Position numbers and translations under genes: made by a program | Origin: JANQRA01 sp035550735 | Lineage (GTDB): Bacteria; Actinomycetota; Acidimicrobiia; Spongiisociales; ZC4RG35 | Assembly (NCBI GenBank): GCA_035550735.1 | Contig: DASZOM010000006.1 | Coordinates: 1 to 64,000, forward strand | Length of the DNA stretch: 64,000 nt | Reading direction: 5' to 3' | Shown here: piece by piece, positions 7,266 through 15,155 of the stretch | Layout of the letters: every line of letters begins with the position of its first letter | Numbering within the stretch: the stretch's first letter is position 1 | The notes under the pieces: generated by a model | What the model was told of the DNA's origin: nothing | What the model saw: only the letters and a program-made list of their open reading frames with translations | The model's database searches: none

Positions 7266-8311
7266 GACCGCCTCCGAGGTTCATCCGAAGGCTCGTGATC
7301 GCTCCCGGCCTGGTGTTGGGGACCCTCGCCGTCACCGTGACACTTCCGCTGACCCTCATCGTTGCCGGATTTCTCTCCCGATATGTCCCGGGCAAGTGGC
7401 GCATCTTTCGCATCTTCTGGTTTCTGTTCCTCTACCTCCTGGTCGAGGCGGCGGTGCTGGCGATGGCGTTCTCCCTGTGGCTGATCTCGGGTTTCGGGTG
7501 GAGGATCCGTCATCCCTCGTTCGTCGATGCCCACTACTCGCTCCTGGCCTGGGCCCTGCGACGGATCGTCGCCTCGGCCAAGTTCACGTTCAGGTTGCGG
7601 GTCCTGCGTGAGGATGCGCCCGTCGCCCGGAGCGGGGCGGCCCACGTCCGTCCGATCCTCGTTCTCAGCCGTCATGCCGGCCCCGGTGACTCTTTCCTGC
7701 TCATGGATGGGATCGCCAACGGAGTAGGGCGCCGGCCCCGCATCGTCATGAAGGAGTTCCTGCAATGGGACCCGTCGGTCGACATCCTGTTGAACCGGCT
7801 CCCTTCGGCCTTCGTGTCTACCGCCAAGGGGGAGCGGGAGGTCCTTCTCGAGACCATCGCCGACATGGCGGGGACGATGGGGCCGGACGACGCCTTCGTG
7901 ATCTTCCCCGAGGGGGGCAACTACACCCGGAAGCGCGCACTGCGCGCCATCGAGAAGCTTCGCGAGATCGGCAGGCCCGATCTGGCGGAGCGCGCCGCCG
8001 AGTTGCGGAACACGCTGCCACCTCGTTCCACCGGGGTCATGACCGCTCTCGCATCGGCGCCACCCGAGTCAGACGTCTACTTCGTCGGTCATGCCGGTCT
8101 CGAGACCTTTGTGACCGCGGGCGACATCTGGAGGGGCATCCCCACCGATACCAGTGTGGCGGTCCGGGTGTGGCATGTGCCCTCCGAGCTGATCCCCCCG
8201 GCGGACCGTCAGGAGGGTTGGCTCTTCGACATGTGGGCCGAGATCGACACGTGGATCACCGAGCGTCTCGAGCTCACCGAGGAGCCCTTCGACGATCCCG
8301 AGGCCTACTGA
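7262..8311 (+). CDS. PlsC-like 1-acylglycerol-3-phosphate acyltransferase, membrane-bound
   Basis: About 349 aa. Two strong hydrophobic segments lie at the N-terminus (about residues 8-35 and 45-75). The acyltransferase motifs follow: HAGPGD (HX4D, catalytic His and Asp) and FPEGGNYTRKR (acceptor-binding motif III). It should transfer an acyl chain to a lysophospholipid or related alcohol. The TTG at 7262 (TTGA overlap with the patatin stop) is the most economical start; an upstream reading to 7154 only shadows the patatin. The end runs 7 bp into the convergent leuD. Coupling to a patatin suggests phospholipid remodelling. Confidence 0.8.
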   Translation: MRPPPRFIRRLVIAPGLVLGTLAVTVTLPLTLIVAGFLSRYVPGKWRIFRIFWFLFLYLLVEAAVLAMAFSLWLISGFGWRIRHPSFVDAHYSLLAWALRRIVASAKFTFRLRVLREDAPVARSGAAHVRPILVLSRHAGPGDSFLLMDGIANGVGRRPRIVMKEFLQWDPSVDILLNRLPSAFVSTAKGEREVLLETIADMAGTMGPDDAFVIFPEGGNYTRKRALRAIEKLREIGRPDLAERAAELRNTLPPRSTGVMTALASAPPESDVYFVGHAGLETFVTAGDIWRGIPTDTSVAVRVWHVPSELIPPADRQEGWLFDMWAEIDTWITERLELTEEPFDDPEAY

Positions 8312-8907
8312 GCGGGCTGCAGCCACCCAGGCCGGTCGGCTTCGAAGGCGTCGATCGCCTCCTCGTGCTCCAGCGTCAGCCCGATGGGGTCGAGCCCGCT
8401 CAGGAGTCGCTGCTTGACCTCCGGGTCGATCTCGAAGTCGACGACGAGGTCGGTGGTCTCCACCACCTGGCGTTCCAGGTCGATGGTGACCACCGCGTCG
8501 GGGCTTCGTGCCACCTCGCAGAGGATGTTCACCACCTCCTCGGGCAACTCGACGGTGAGGAGCCCGTTGTTGGCCGAGTTGTTGCGGAAGATGTCGCCGA
8601 ACGATGGTGCGATGACGGCATCGAAGCCCCAGTCCTGGATCGCCCATACCGCGTGCTCACGTGACGAGCCGCAGCCGAAGTTGCGCCCCGCCACGAGCAC
8701 CTTGGAGCCCGCCCGCTTCGGGTCGTGGGTGAAGAAGTCGGAGCTCGGGCTGCCGTCATCGGTGGTCGCCCAGTCGTAGAACAGGAATTCGCCGTAACCG
8801 GTGCGCTCGATCCGCGTGAGGAATTGCTTGGGGATGATCTGGTCGGTGTCTATGTCGACCTGCGGGAGAGGGACCATTCGCCCCGAGACGACCGAGACCG
8901 GCTTCAT
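8305..8907 (-). CDS. leuD: 3-isopropylmalate dehydratase small subunit
   Basis: A 200-aa small (swivel) subunit of isopropylmalate isomerase, which with LeuC interconverts 2- and 3-isopropylmalate in leucine synthesis. Landmarks are VDIDTDQIIPKQFLTRIERTG near the N-terminus and GRNFGCGSSREHAVWAI, the substrate-binding swivel loop. The ATG at 8907 overlaps the leuC stop by 4 bp (ATGA). It is the last gene of the ilv-leu operon and meets the acyltransferase gene tail to tail with a 7-bp overlap. Confidence 0.96.
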   Translation of the reverse strand: MKPVSVVSGRMVPLPQVDIDTDQIIPKQFLTRIERTGYGEFLFYDWATTDDGSPSSDFFTHDPKRAGSKVLVAGRNFGCGSSREHAVWAIQDWGFDAVIAPSFGDIFRNNSANNGLLTVELPEEVVNILCEVARSPDAVVTIDLERQVVETTDLVVDFEIDPEVKQRLLSGLDPIGLTLEHEEAIDAFEADRPGWLQPAQ

Positions 8908-10301
8908 TGCCACTCCCTGACGTCTACCAACCGCCCGGCCACGGCTGCGGCCGCCGCCATCGCCGGGCTCATCAGATGGGTGCGGGCACCACGTCCCTGC
9001 CGTCCCTCGAAGTTGCGATTCGACGTGGATGCGCACCGCTCGCCGGCCGGGATCACGTCGTCGTTCATGGCGAGGCAGCTGGAGCAGCCCGCCTCACGCC
9101 ACGAGAACCCGGCAGCCTCGAATATCTCATCGAGCCCCTCCATCTCGGCTTGCGCCTTGACCTGCATCGAGCCCGGCACCACCACGGCGTTGACTCTGCT
9201 TGCGACCCTCCTTCCCGCCACCACCTTGGCCGCACGGCGCAAGTCCTCGATGCGCCCGTTGGTGCACGATCCGATGAAGACATGGTCGATCTCGATGTCC
9301 GTGAGTGGAACCCCGGGTTTGAGGGCCATGTATTGCAGAGCGCGGGCCACCGAGTCACGCTCCATCGGGTCGGTGAAGGCGTCCGGGTCGGGCACCGACG
9401 CCGTGATCGGAGCGGTCTGGCCGGGATTGATCCCCCAGCTCACATGGGGCACCAGCGCGGCTGCATCGATGTGGTGAGTGGTGTCGAATCGGGCATCGGA
9501 ATCGGTGGACAGACTCGACCAGTGCTCCACGGCGGCGTCCCAGGCGTCTCCCTTGGGGGCCTGGGGACGTCCCTCCAGGTAGTCGAAGGTGGTCTGATCG
9601 GGGGCGATCATCCCGGCGCGGGCGCCGCCCTCGATCGACATGTTGCACACGGTCATCCTCTCCTCCATGGAGAGGCCGCGGATCGCCTCGCCCCGGTACT
9701 CGATGACGTGGCCCAGGCCCGCACCAACACCGAGCCGAGAGATCATTCCGAGGATCAGGTCCTTGGCGGTGACGCCCTGGGGGAGAGGACCATCGAACTC
9801 CACAGACATCGTCCTGGGCCGCTTCTGCCACAGGGTCTGGGTGGCGAGGACGTGCTCGACCTCCGAGGTGCCGATTCCGAAGGCGAGCGCCCCGAATGCC
9901 CCGTGCGTCGAGGTGTGGCTGTCGCCACACACGATGACCTTGCCCGGCTGGGTGTAGCCGTTCTCCGGACCGACCACATGGACGATGCCTTGCCTCGGGT
10001 CGTCGAGGTCGAAGAACGTGATGCCGTGGTTCGCCGTGTTGCGCCGCAAGGCGTCGACCTGCTTCTTCGACTGCGGGTCCCGGATGCCGAGGGATCTGCC
10101 CGTGGTCGGGATGGCGTGGTCGACCGTGGCGACGGTCAGGTCCGGTCTGCGGACTTTGCGACCAGCCAGGTCAAGGCCGGCGAATGCCTGCGGCGACGTG
10201 ACCTCGTGGACGAGATGGAGGTCGACGTAGAGCAGGCTCGGGTCGTCACCGGTGACCACATGGCCTTCCCACACCTTCTCGAACAGAGTCCGACCGCTCA
10301 T
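8904..10301 (-). CDS. leuC: 3-isopropylmalate dehydratase large subunit
   Basis: A 465-aa aconitase-family subunit carrying the [4Fe-4S] cluster. Visible signatures are VCGDSHTSTHGAFGALAFGIG, IGSCTNGR with the first cluster cysteine, and the C-terminal GCSSCLAMNDD with the remaining two. It works with LeuD in the second step of leucine synthesis. The length is normal for the family. It is coupled at both ends: its start overlaps the leuB stop and its stop overlaps the leuD start, each by 4 bp. Confidence 0.97.
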   Translation of the reverse strand: MSGRTLFEKVWEGHVVTGDDPSLLYVDLHLVHEVTSPQAFAGLDLAGRKVRRPDLTVATVDHAIPTTGRSLGIRDPQSKKQVDALRRNTANHGITFFDLDDPRQGIVHVVGPENGYTQPGKVIVCGDSHTSTHGAFGALAFGIGTSEVEHVLATQTLWQKRPRTMSVEFDGPLPQGVTAKDLILGMISRLGVGAGLGHVIEYRGEAIRGLSMEERMTVCNMSIEGGARAGMIAPDQTTFDYLEGRPQAPKGDAWDAAVEHWSSLSTDSDARFDTTHHIDAAALVPHVSWGINPGQTAPITASVPDPDAFTDPMERDSVARALQYMALKPGVPLTDIEIDHVFIGSCTNGRIEDLRRAAKVVAGRRVASRVNAVVVPGSMQVKAQAEMEGLDEIFEAAGFSWREAGCSSCLAMNDDVIPAGERCASTSNRNFEGRQGRGARTHLMSPAMAAAAAVAGRLVDVREWQ

Positions 10302-11368
10302 GACACTTCGACAGGTGTGCCGACTCGTGCCGCCACCCGGTCGCCGACCTCGGAGGTGCTTGCGCCCATCTCTCCGGCACGCAGCGACGGGAGCTCACCC
10401 GCCACGGCAGCCACCGCCGCGCCGACCGAGTCGGCTGCCTCCTGCTCGCCTAGGTGGCGGAGCATCATGCCGGCCGCCCCGATCGCGGCCAGGGGATTGA
10501 TCTTCCCTGTGCCTTCGAATCCGGGGGCGGTGCCGCCGATGGGCTCGAACATGGACACGCCCTGCGGATTCACGTTGGCGCCGGAGGCGATACCCATGCC
10601 ACCCTGGATGGCAGCCGCCAGGTCGGTGATGATGTCCCCGAACATGTTGTCGCTGACTATGACGTCGAAGCGGCCCGGGTCCTCGACCATCCAAAGACAG
10701 GTGGCGTCGACGTGGGCGTAGGCCGTCTCGACGTCGTCGTATTCCTCTGAGACCTCGGCGAAGACCCGCGCCCAGAGATCCCACGCGTACTTGAGGACGT
10801 TGGTCTTTCCGCAGAGAGTGACGTGCCGACGCGGCCGGGTGCGGGCGAGCTCGAAGGCGTATCGGACGCATCTCTCCACACCGTGTCTCGTGTTGACCGA
10901 CTCCTGCACGGCCACCTCGTAGGCCGTGCCCTTGGCGGTGAAGCCGCCCTTGTCCACATAGAGGCCCTCGCTGTTCTCCCGGACCACGACGAAGTCGATG
11001 TCGTCGGGGGTGACCGCCCCCAGAGGGCTCTTGACGCCGGGATGGAGCTTGACCGGTCGCAGATTGATGTACTGGCCGAGCTCGCGGCGCATCCTGAGCA
11101 GGATGTCCTGTTCCAGGATGCCCGGCGCGACCTCGGGGTGGCCGATTGCTCCGAAGAGGATCGCGTCCGAGCCGCGGAAACCTTCGAGATCCTCCTCGGT
11201 CAGTGTCTCGCCGGTGCGTATATAGCGCTCACCACCCAGATCGGAGCGGGTGAGCTCGAATTCGATCCCATGACCGGATGACGTCGCAACGAGCACCTTC
11301 TCCGCCTCCGCCACGACTTCGGGCCCGGTCCCGTCGCCGGGCACGACCGCGATCCGGTATGCGGTCAT
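10298..11368 (-). CDS. leuB: 3-isopropylmalate dehydrogenase
   Basis: A 356-aa NAD-dependent beta-decarboxylating dehydrogenase. It oxidises 3-isopropylmalate to 2-oxoisocaproate. Signatures are VVPGDGTGPEVVAEAEKVL at the start, LRMRRELGQYINLRP for substrate binding, VVVRENSEGLYV, and the metal/NAD region DVIVSDNMFGDIITDLAA followed by GTAPGFEGTGKINPLA. The ATG overlaps the stop of the preceding orphan LeuA-like gene (ATGA), and its stop overlaps leuC. Confidence 0.96.
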   Translation of the reverse strand: MTAYRIAVVPGDGTGPEVVAEAEKVLVATSSGHGIEFELTRSDLGGERYIRTGETLTEEDLEGFRGSDAILFGAIGHPEVAPGILEQDILLRMRRELGQYINLRPVKLHPGVKSPLGAVTPDDIDFVVVRENSEGLYVDKGGFTAKGTAYEVAVQESVNTRHGVERCVRYAFELARTRPRRHVTLCGKTNVLKYAWDLWARVFAEVSEEYDDVETAYAHVDATCLWMVEDPGRFDVIVSDNMFGDIITDLAAAIQGGMGIASGANVNPQGVSMFEPIGGTAPGFEGTGKINPLAAIGAAGMMLRHLGEQEAADSVGAAVAAVAGELPSLRAGEMGASTSEVGDRVAARVGTPVEVS

Positions 11369-11610
11369 CTGAAGGTGTCGGTTACTTCCTGGAAGGTCTC
11401 CATGCCGGAGACGACCTCGTCGACGATGGCCTGCACCCGAGGTGCGGAGACCTGGCCGTCGCGGTCGGCAGCGCTCTTGGTTCGGGCAAAGGCACGCTCG
11501 AACGAAGAGGACGCGAGCGACACGCCCATCTCGTCGAGGGCATGGCGGAAGGCCGCGCGCTGCTCGCCATCCTTCATTGCTTGGCTGAGGGTGATTGGCT
11601 TGGGTGTCAT
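11365..11610 (-). CDS. Orphan small protein resembling the LeuA linker subdomain
   Basis: An 81-aa protein between ilvN and leuB. It matches, as far as I can align by eye, the linker/communicating subdomain found between the TIM barrel and regulatory domain of 2-isopropylmalate synthases. The core AFRHALDEMGVSL ... FERAFARTKSAADRDGQVS ... VQAIVDEV parallels the LeuA pattern R-x-x-[LM]-[DE]-E-[ML]-G ... AFxxxKxxAD[KR]KxxV ... [LA]x[AI][LI][AV]. It has neither the catalytic barrel nor the leucine-binding domain. Full-length leuA is not in this window. Position and ATGA coupling to leuB suggest a role in branched-chain amino acid synthesis, perhaps as a trans-acting partner of LeuA, or a fixed remnant. 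Function unproven. Confidence 0.75.
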   Translation of the reverse strand: MTPKPITLSQAMKDGEQRAAFRHALDEMGVSLASSSFERAFARTKSAADRDGQVSAPRVQAIVDEVVSGMETFQEVTDTFR

Positions 11611-11653
11611 TGGTTGCTCTCTGTTTCCTGGGTGTGTTGTTCGAGTCGACGTC

Positions 11654-12157
11654 TCACGCTTGGCCTACCACCGCACGGGGGACTTCGGACAGCTTCTTCA
11701 TCGCCACCCGGCCCGACTTGACCAGGTCGACGATTCCGTAGGGACGCATGTGCTCGAGAAACGAGGCGAGCTGGTCCGGTGAGCCCGCCACCTCGAAGGT
11801 GATCGAATTCGGTGCGAGGTCGATCATCCGGGCGCCGAAGAGCCCGGCGGTGTCGCTCACCTCGCCGCGGTTCACCGGGTCGCAGGCGACCCTTGCGATC
11901 ATCACTTCGCTCTCCAGGGCGTCGTTTCGATCGAGCTCGGTGACCTTGATCACGTTGACCAGCTTGTGGAGCTGCTTCTTCAACTGCTCCAACTCCGGAG
12001 CGTCCACCACCAGCGTGATGTGGGACCGACCCGGGACATGGGTCGGGCCGACCGCGAGGGAGTGGATGTTGAACCCTCGGTTGGAGAACATCGCCGATAC
12101 CCGGGCGAGGACACCCGGCTTGTCCTCGACGATCACGGAGAGGGTGTGATGGCTCAC
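11654..12157 (-). CDS. ilvN: Acetolactate synthase small (regulatory) subunit
   Basis: A 167-aa regulatory subunit with an N-terminal ACT domain (HTLSVIVEDKPGVLARVSAMF, then RGFNIHSLAVG) and the C-terminal ALS_ss_C domain (ELMIARV-like ESEVMIARVACDP, then ITFEVAG). It binds valine or a related end product and controls IlvB. The GTG at 12157 overlaps the ilvB stop (GTGA); upstream residues in the open frame are ilvB shadow. It also matches the family symbol ilvH; I use ilvN because it directly follows ilvB. Confidence 0.95.
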   Translation of the reverse strand: MSHHTLSVIVEDKPGVLARVSAMFSNRGFNIHSLAVGPTHVPGRSHITLVVDAPELEQLKKQLHKLVNVIKVTELDRNDALESEVMIARVACDPVNRGEVSDTAGLFGARMIDLAPNSITFEVAGSPDQLASFLEHMRPYGIVDLVKSGRVAMKKLSEVPRAVVGQA

Positions 12158-13872
12158 AGATCTTCCTTGCTCATCACGATCACGTCGTTGGAGGCGCCGG
12201 CCGGCACCATCGGGAAGCACATCTCATCCCGGTCACAGACCACCTCGAGGACCACCGGGCGGTCGTCGATGCTCAAGGCCTTGTCGATGGCGCTGTCGAT
12301 CTCGGCGGGATGGTCGACACGCAGCCCGGCACACCCCATCGCCTCGGCGAGCTTCGGGTAGTCGGGCACGGTCGTGCCCAGATCCACTGCGGAGAGACGG
12401 CCGCCGTAGAAGAGGTTCTGCCACTGCTTGACCATGCCGTAGCCGCCGTTGTTGAAGACCACCACCTTCACCGGGATGTCCTCGGTGGCGGCCGTGATCA
12501 GCTCCTGGACGGTCATCTGGAAGCATCCGTCCCCGTCGAGGGCGAGGACCAGCTGGTCGGGAAGGGCGGCCTTGGCGCCGATGGCTGCGGGCACGGCGAA
12601 CCCCATCGTCCCCAGTCCGCCGGAGTTGATCCAAGTCCCCGGTCGCTGGAAGCCCCAGAACTGAGAGGCCCACATCTGATGCTGGCCGACACCGGACACG
12701 ACGACCGCCTCGCCACCCGTGATCGCGTGGAGCCGCTCGATGAAGTGCTGGGTCTTGATGGGGCCGTCCTCCGGCTGGTCGTAGCCGAGCGGCTTCTCCT
12801 TCTGCCAGGCTCCGAGCTGGTTCAGCCACTCCCTGCGATTGGGGGCGGCCGCCCCGTCTCTGGATGCCATCAGACGGGCGTGCAAGGCCTCGATGACGAG
12901 CCTGGCGTCGCCCACGATCGGCACGTCTGCCTGACGGACCTTCCCGATCTCGGCGGGGTCCACGTCGACGTGGATGACCTTGGCGTGTGGTGCGAAGGAG
13001 GACACCTCGCCGGTGACACGGTCGTCGAAGCGAGCGCCCAGGCTGACCAGGACGTCGCAACGCTGGATCGCTGTGGTGGCCGTGTAGGTGCCGTGCATCC
13101 CGGGCATCCCCAATGCGAGCGGGTGATCGTCGGGGAAGGCGCCCCTAGCCATGAGCGTGGTCACCACCGGGGCATTGGCCGCCTCGGCGAAGGCGCGGAG
13201 CGCCTCGCCTGCGCCAGCGCGGATGACCCCGCCACCGACGTAGAGCACCGGGCGCTCGGCCGACTCGATGAGCTCGACGGCCGCCTTCACCTGCCGGGGG
13301 TGGCCGTGGGCGGTGGGGCGGTAGCCGGGGAGGCCGGCCAGGGTCGGCTCGGACCAGGCCGTGGCCTGGTTGAGCACGTCCTTGGGGATGTCGACCAGGA
13401 CGGGGCCGGGACGGCCGGTCGCGGCGATGTGGAATGCCTCGTGGATCACATCGGGGATGTGGTCGGCGTCGGTCACCAGATAGGAGTGCTTCGTGCAGTG
13501 CATGGCGAGGCCGGTGGTGTAGGCCTCCTGGAACGCGTCACTCCCGATCGCGGAGGTGCCCACCTGGCCCGTGATGGCGACCAGCGGGGTCGAGTCCATC
13601 TTCGCGTTCTGGAGGGGTGTGATGAGGTTGGTTGCCCCTGGCCCGGAGGTGGCCATAGCCACACCCACCCTGCCGGTCGCCATCGCGTAGCCCTCGGCCA
13701 TGTGGCCGGCACCCTGCTCGTGACGTGCCAACACGTGACGTATCGGACTGTCCAGCAGGGGGTCGTAGGCAGGGAGTATCGCCCCGCCGGGAACCCCGAA
13801 GATCAGCTCCACTCCCTCGTGCTCGAGGCTCTCGAGGAGTGAGTGTGATCCGGTATAAGGCTGTGAAGTCAT
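12154..13872 (-). CDS. ilvB: Acetolactate synthase large subunit
   Basis: A 572-aa thiamine-diphosphate enzyme. It condenses pyruvate with pyruvate or 2-oxobutyrate, the committed step of valine, leucine and isoleucine synthesis. It carries the catalytic glutamate in RHEQGAGHMAEGYA, the central FAD-binding region, and the ThDP motif LDGDGCFQMTVQEL ending in FNNGGYGMVKQWQ. The ATG at 13872 (MTSQPYTGSHS) starts the protein. The open frame upstream to 13926 crosses the intrinsic terminator and so is not coding. Expression is predicted to depend on the attenuator immediately upstream (13892-14046). Confidence 0.96.
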   Translation of the reverse strand: MTSQPYTGSHSLLESLEHEGVELIFGVPGGAILPAYDPLLDSPIRHVLARHEQGAGHMAEGYAMATGRVGVAMATSGPGATNLITPLQNAKMDSTPLVAITGQVGTSAIGSDAFQEAYTTGLAMHCTKHSYLVTDADHIPDVIHEAFHIAATGRPGPVLVDIPKDVLNQATAWSEPTLAGLPGYRPTAHGHPRQVKAAVELIESAERPVLYVGGGVIRAGAGEALRAFAEAANAPVVTTLMARGAFPDDHPLALGMPGMHGTYTATTAIQRCDVLVSLGARFDDRVTGEVSSFAPHAKVIHVDVDPAEIGKVRQADVPIVGDARLVIEALHARLMASRDGAAAPNRREWLNQLGAWQKEKPLGYDQPEDGPIKTQHFIERLHAITGGEAVVVSGVGQHQMWASQFWGFQRPGTWINSGGLGTMGFAVPAAIGAKAALPDQLVLALDGDGCFQMTVQELITAATEDIPVKVVVFNNGGYGMVKQWQNLFYGGRLSAVDLGTTVPDYPKLAEAMGCAGLRVDHPAEIDSAIDKALSIDDRPVVLEVVCDRDEMCFPMVPAGASNDVIVMSKEDL

Positions 13873-13891
13873 CTGATTCCGTTCTGGGTAC

Positions 13892-13916
13892 AAAAAACCC
13901 CCCGGTGGCCGGAGGG
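13892..13916 (-). terminator. Intrinsic terminator of the ilvB attenuator
   Basis: Read on the minus strand, an 8-bp GC stem (CCCTCCGG / CCGGGGGG, one T-G pair) with a 3-nt CCA loop is followed at once by six T residues. It lies between the leader peptide and the ilvB start, 20 nt before the ATG. This is a textbook rho-independent terminator in a position where only conditional read-through would express ilvB. Confidence 0.9.
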
Positions 13917-13920
13917 TTGA

Positions 13921-13947
13921 GCGCACGCAGGACTTAGCTGCGTGCGC
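13921..13947 (-). promoter_or_regulatory. Pause/competitor hairpin of the ilvB attenuator
   Basis: A perfect 10-bp inverted repeat, GCGCACGCAG and CTGCGTGCGC, with a 7-nt loop. It begins at the leader stop codon and ends 4 nt before the terminator stem. A ribosome finishing the leader would cover its first arm; one stalled at the Leu/Val/Ile codons would leave it free. An alternative pairing that acts as antiterminator is expected but I could not define it by eye. Confidence 0.75.
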
Positions 13948-14003
13948 TACTCAATGAGGAGTACGACGAGCGCGGTGCTGGCGGCGTTGACTGTCTTTCT
14001 CAT
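13947..14003 (-). CDS. ilvB leader peptide (attenuation, 18 aa)
   Basis: An 18-codon frame, MRKTVNAASTALVVLLIE, with six consecutive branched-chain residues (Leu-Val-Val-Leu-Leu-Ile) just before the last codon and TAG stop. This composition, the downstream hairpin and the terminator are the signature of a ribosome-mediated attenuator sensing charged Leu/Val/Ile tRNAs. The promoter -10 lies only 13 nt upstream, so the mRNA would start about 6-7 nt before the AUG and the peptide is translated almost leaderless. Confidence 0.9.
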   Translation of the reverse strand: MRKTVNAASTALVVLLIE

Positions 14004-14016
14004 CGCTGAATCGTGG

Positions 14017-14046
14017 AGTATCGCGGTTATCGGCAGGCAATGTCAA
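14017..14046 (-). promoter_or_regulatory. Promoter of the ilvB leader/ilv-leu operon
   Basis: On the minus strand there is a perfect -35 hexamer TTGACA (14041-14046), an 18-bp spacer, and the -10 element GATACT (14017-14022; four of six consensus positions). The predicted start is near 14010. It lies 62 bp downstream of the ilvC stop, giving the ilvBN-leu operon its own promoter. Confidence 0.8.
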
Positions 14047-14108
14047 GACATTGACCGGTTCCGTGACGAGCAACCGCGCTGGTGGTGAGTCGGCTTACAG
14101 CGACTCGC

Positions 14109-15113
14109 TCAAGGGGCGGTCTTCGGCTCCAGGAAGGGCATCAGGCCGCGAAGCTCGGCGCCGACCTGCTCGATCTGGTGGGCGCGGTTGGCGGCCCGCT
14201 GCTCGAAGAGGAACGGGGCACCTTCTCGTGCCTGTGCCAGCCACTCGGCCGCGAACGCCCCGTTCCGGATCTCGGAGAGGATCTTCTTCATCTCGGCCCG
14301 GGTCTCCTCGGTGACGATGCGACTCCCCCTCGTGTAGTCGCCGTATTCGGCGGTGTCCGACACCGAGTACCGCATCCACGACAACCCGCCCTCGTAGAGC
14401 AGGTCGACGATGAGCTTCAACTCGTGCAACGTCTCGAAATACGCGGACTCGGGCTGATACCCGGCTTCGACCAGCGTCTCGAATGACGCCTTGATCAGCT
14501 CGGCGACCCCACCACAGAGGATCACCTGCTCGCCGAAGAGGTCCGTCTCCGTCTCCTCCTGGAACGTGGTCTCCAGGATCCCCGCACGCCCGCCACCGAG
14601 GGCGGATGCATAGGAGAGAGCGAGGGCGAGGGCGCTGCCCGAGGCGTCCTGATGGATGGCGACGAGACAGGGGACACCCGAGCCTTGCTCATAGGTGCGG
14701 CGCACCAGGTGCCCGGGCCCCTTTGGAGCGATCATCGACACGTCGACGTCATCGGGTGCTTCGATCGCCCCGAAGTGGATGTTGAAGCCGTGGGCGAACA
14801 TCAGGGTGTCGCCCGCCTCGAGCCCGGGGGCGACGTCCTCTGCGTAGATCGAGGCCATGACCTGGTCGGGGACCAGCATCATTATCACATCGGCCACCCC
14901 CACCGCCTCGGCGACGGGTAGCACGGCCAGACCCGCCTCCCTGGCCGCTTCGGCGCTCGCCGATTCGGGCCGAAGGCCCACGACCACGTCGACCCCCGAT
15001 TCGGCGAGGTTGCGGGCGTGGGCGTGGCCCTGGCTTCCGAAGCCGATGATGGCGACTCTGTGGCCCTTGATGAGATCGGGGTCGCAATCGCTGTCGTAGT
15101 AGATCGTGGCCAT
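14109..15113 (-). CDS. ilvC: Ketol-acid reductoisomerase
   Basis: A 334-aa class I KARI. It isomerises and reduces acetolactate or acetohydroxybutyrate with NADPH and Mg2+. The N-terminal Rossmann motif is IIGFGSQGHAHARNL. The metal site is in ETTFQEETETDLFGEQ and the C-terminal ELKLIVDLLYEGG. The family-typical HGFNIHFG and APKGPGH are present. I chose the ATG at 15113 (MATIYYDSDCD); 12 further upstream residues are possible but not conserved in the family. It precedes the ilvB attenuator on the same strand. Confidence 0.96.
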   Translation of the reverse strand: MATIYYDSDCDPDLIKGHRVAIIGFGSQGHAHARNLAESGVDVVVGLRPESASAEAAREAGLAVLPVAEAVGVADVIMMLVPDQVMASIYAEDVAPGLEAGDTLMFAHGFNIHFGAIEAPDDVDVSMIAPKGPGHLVRRTYEQGSGVPCLVAIHQDASGSALALALSYASALGGGRAGILETTFQEETETDLFGEQVILCGGVAELIKASFETLVEAGYQPESAYFETLHELKLIVDLLYEGGLSWMRYSVSDTAEYGDYTRGSRIVTEETRAEMKKILSEIRNGAFAAEWLAQAREGAPFLFEQRAANRAHQIEQVGAELRGLMPFLEPKTAP

Positions 15114-15155
15114 TTCCGGATTGTGGTCGACCCGATCGGCCCCGGCCAAATGAGC

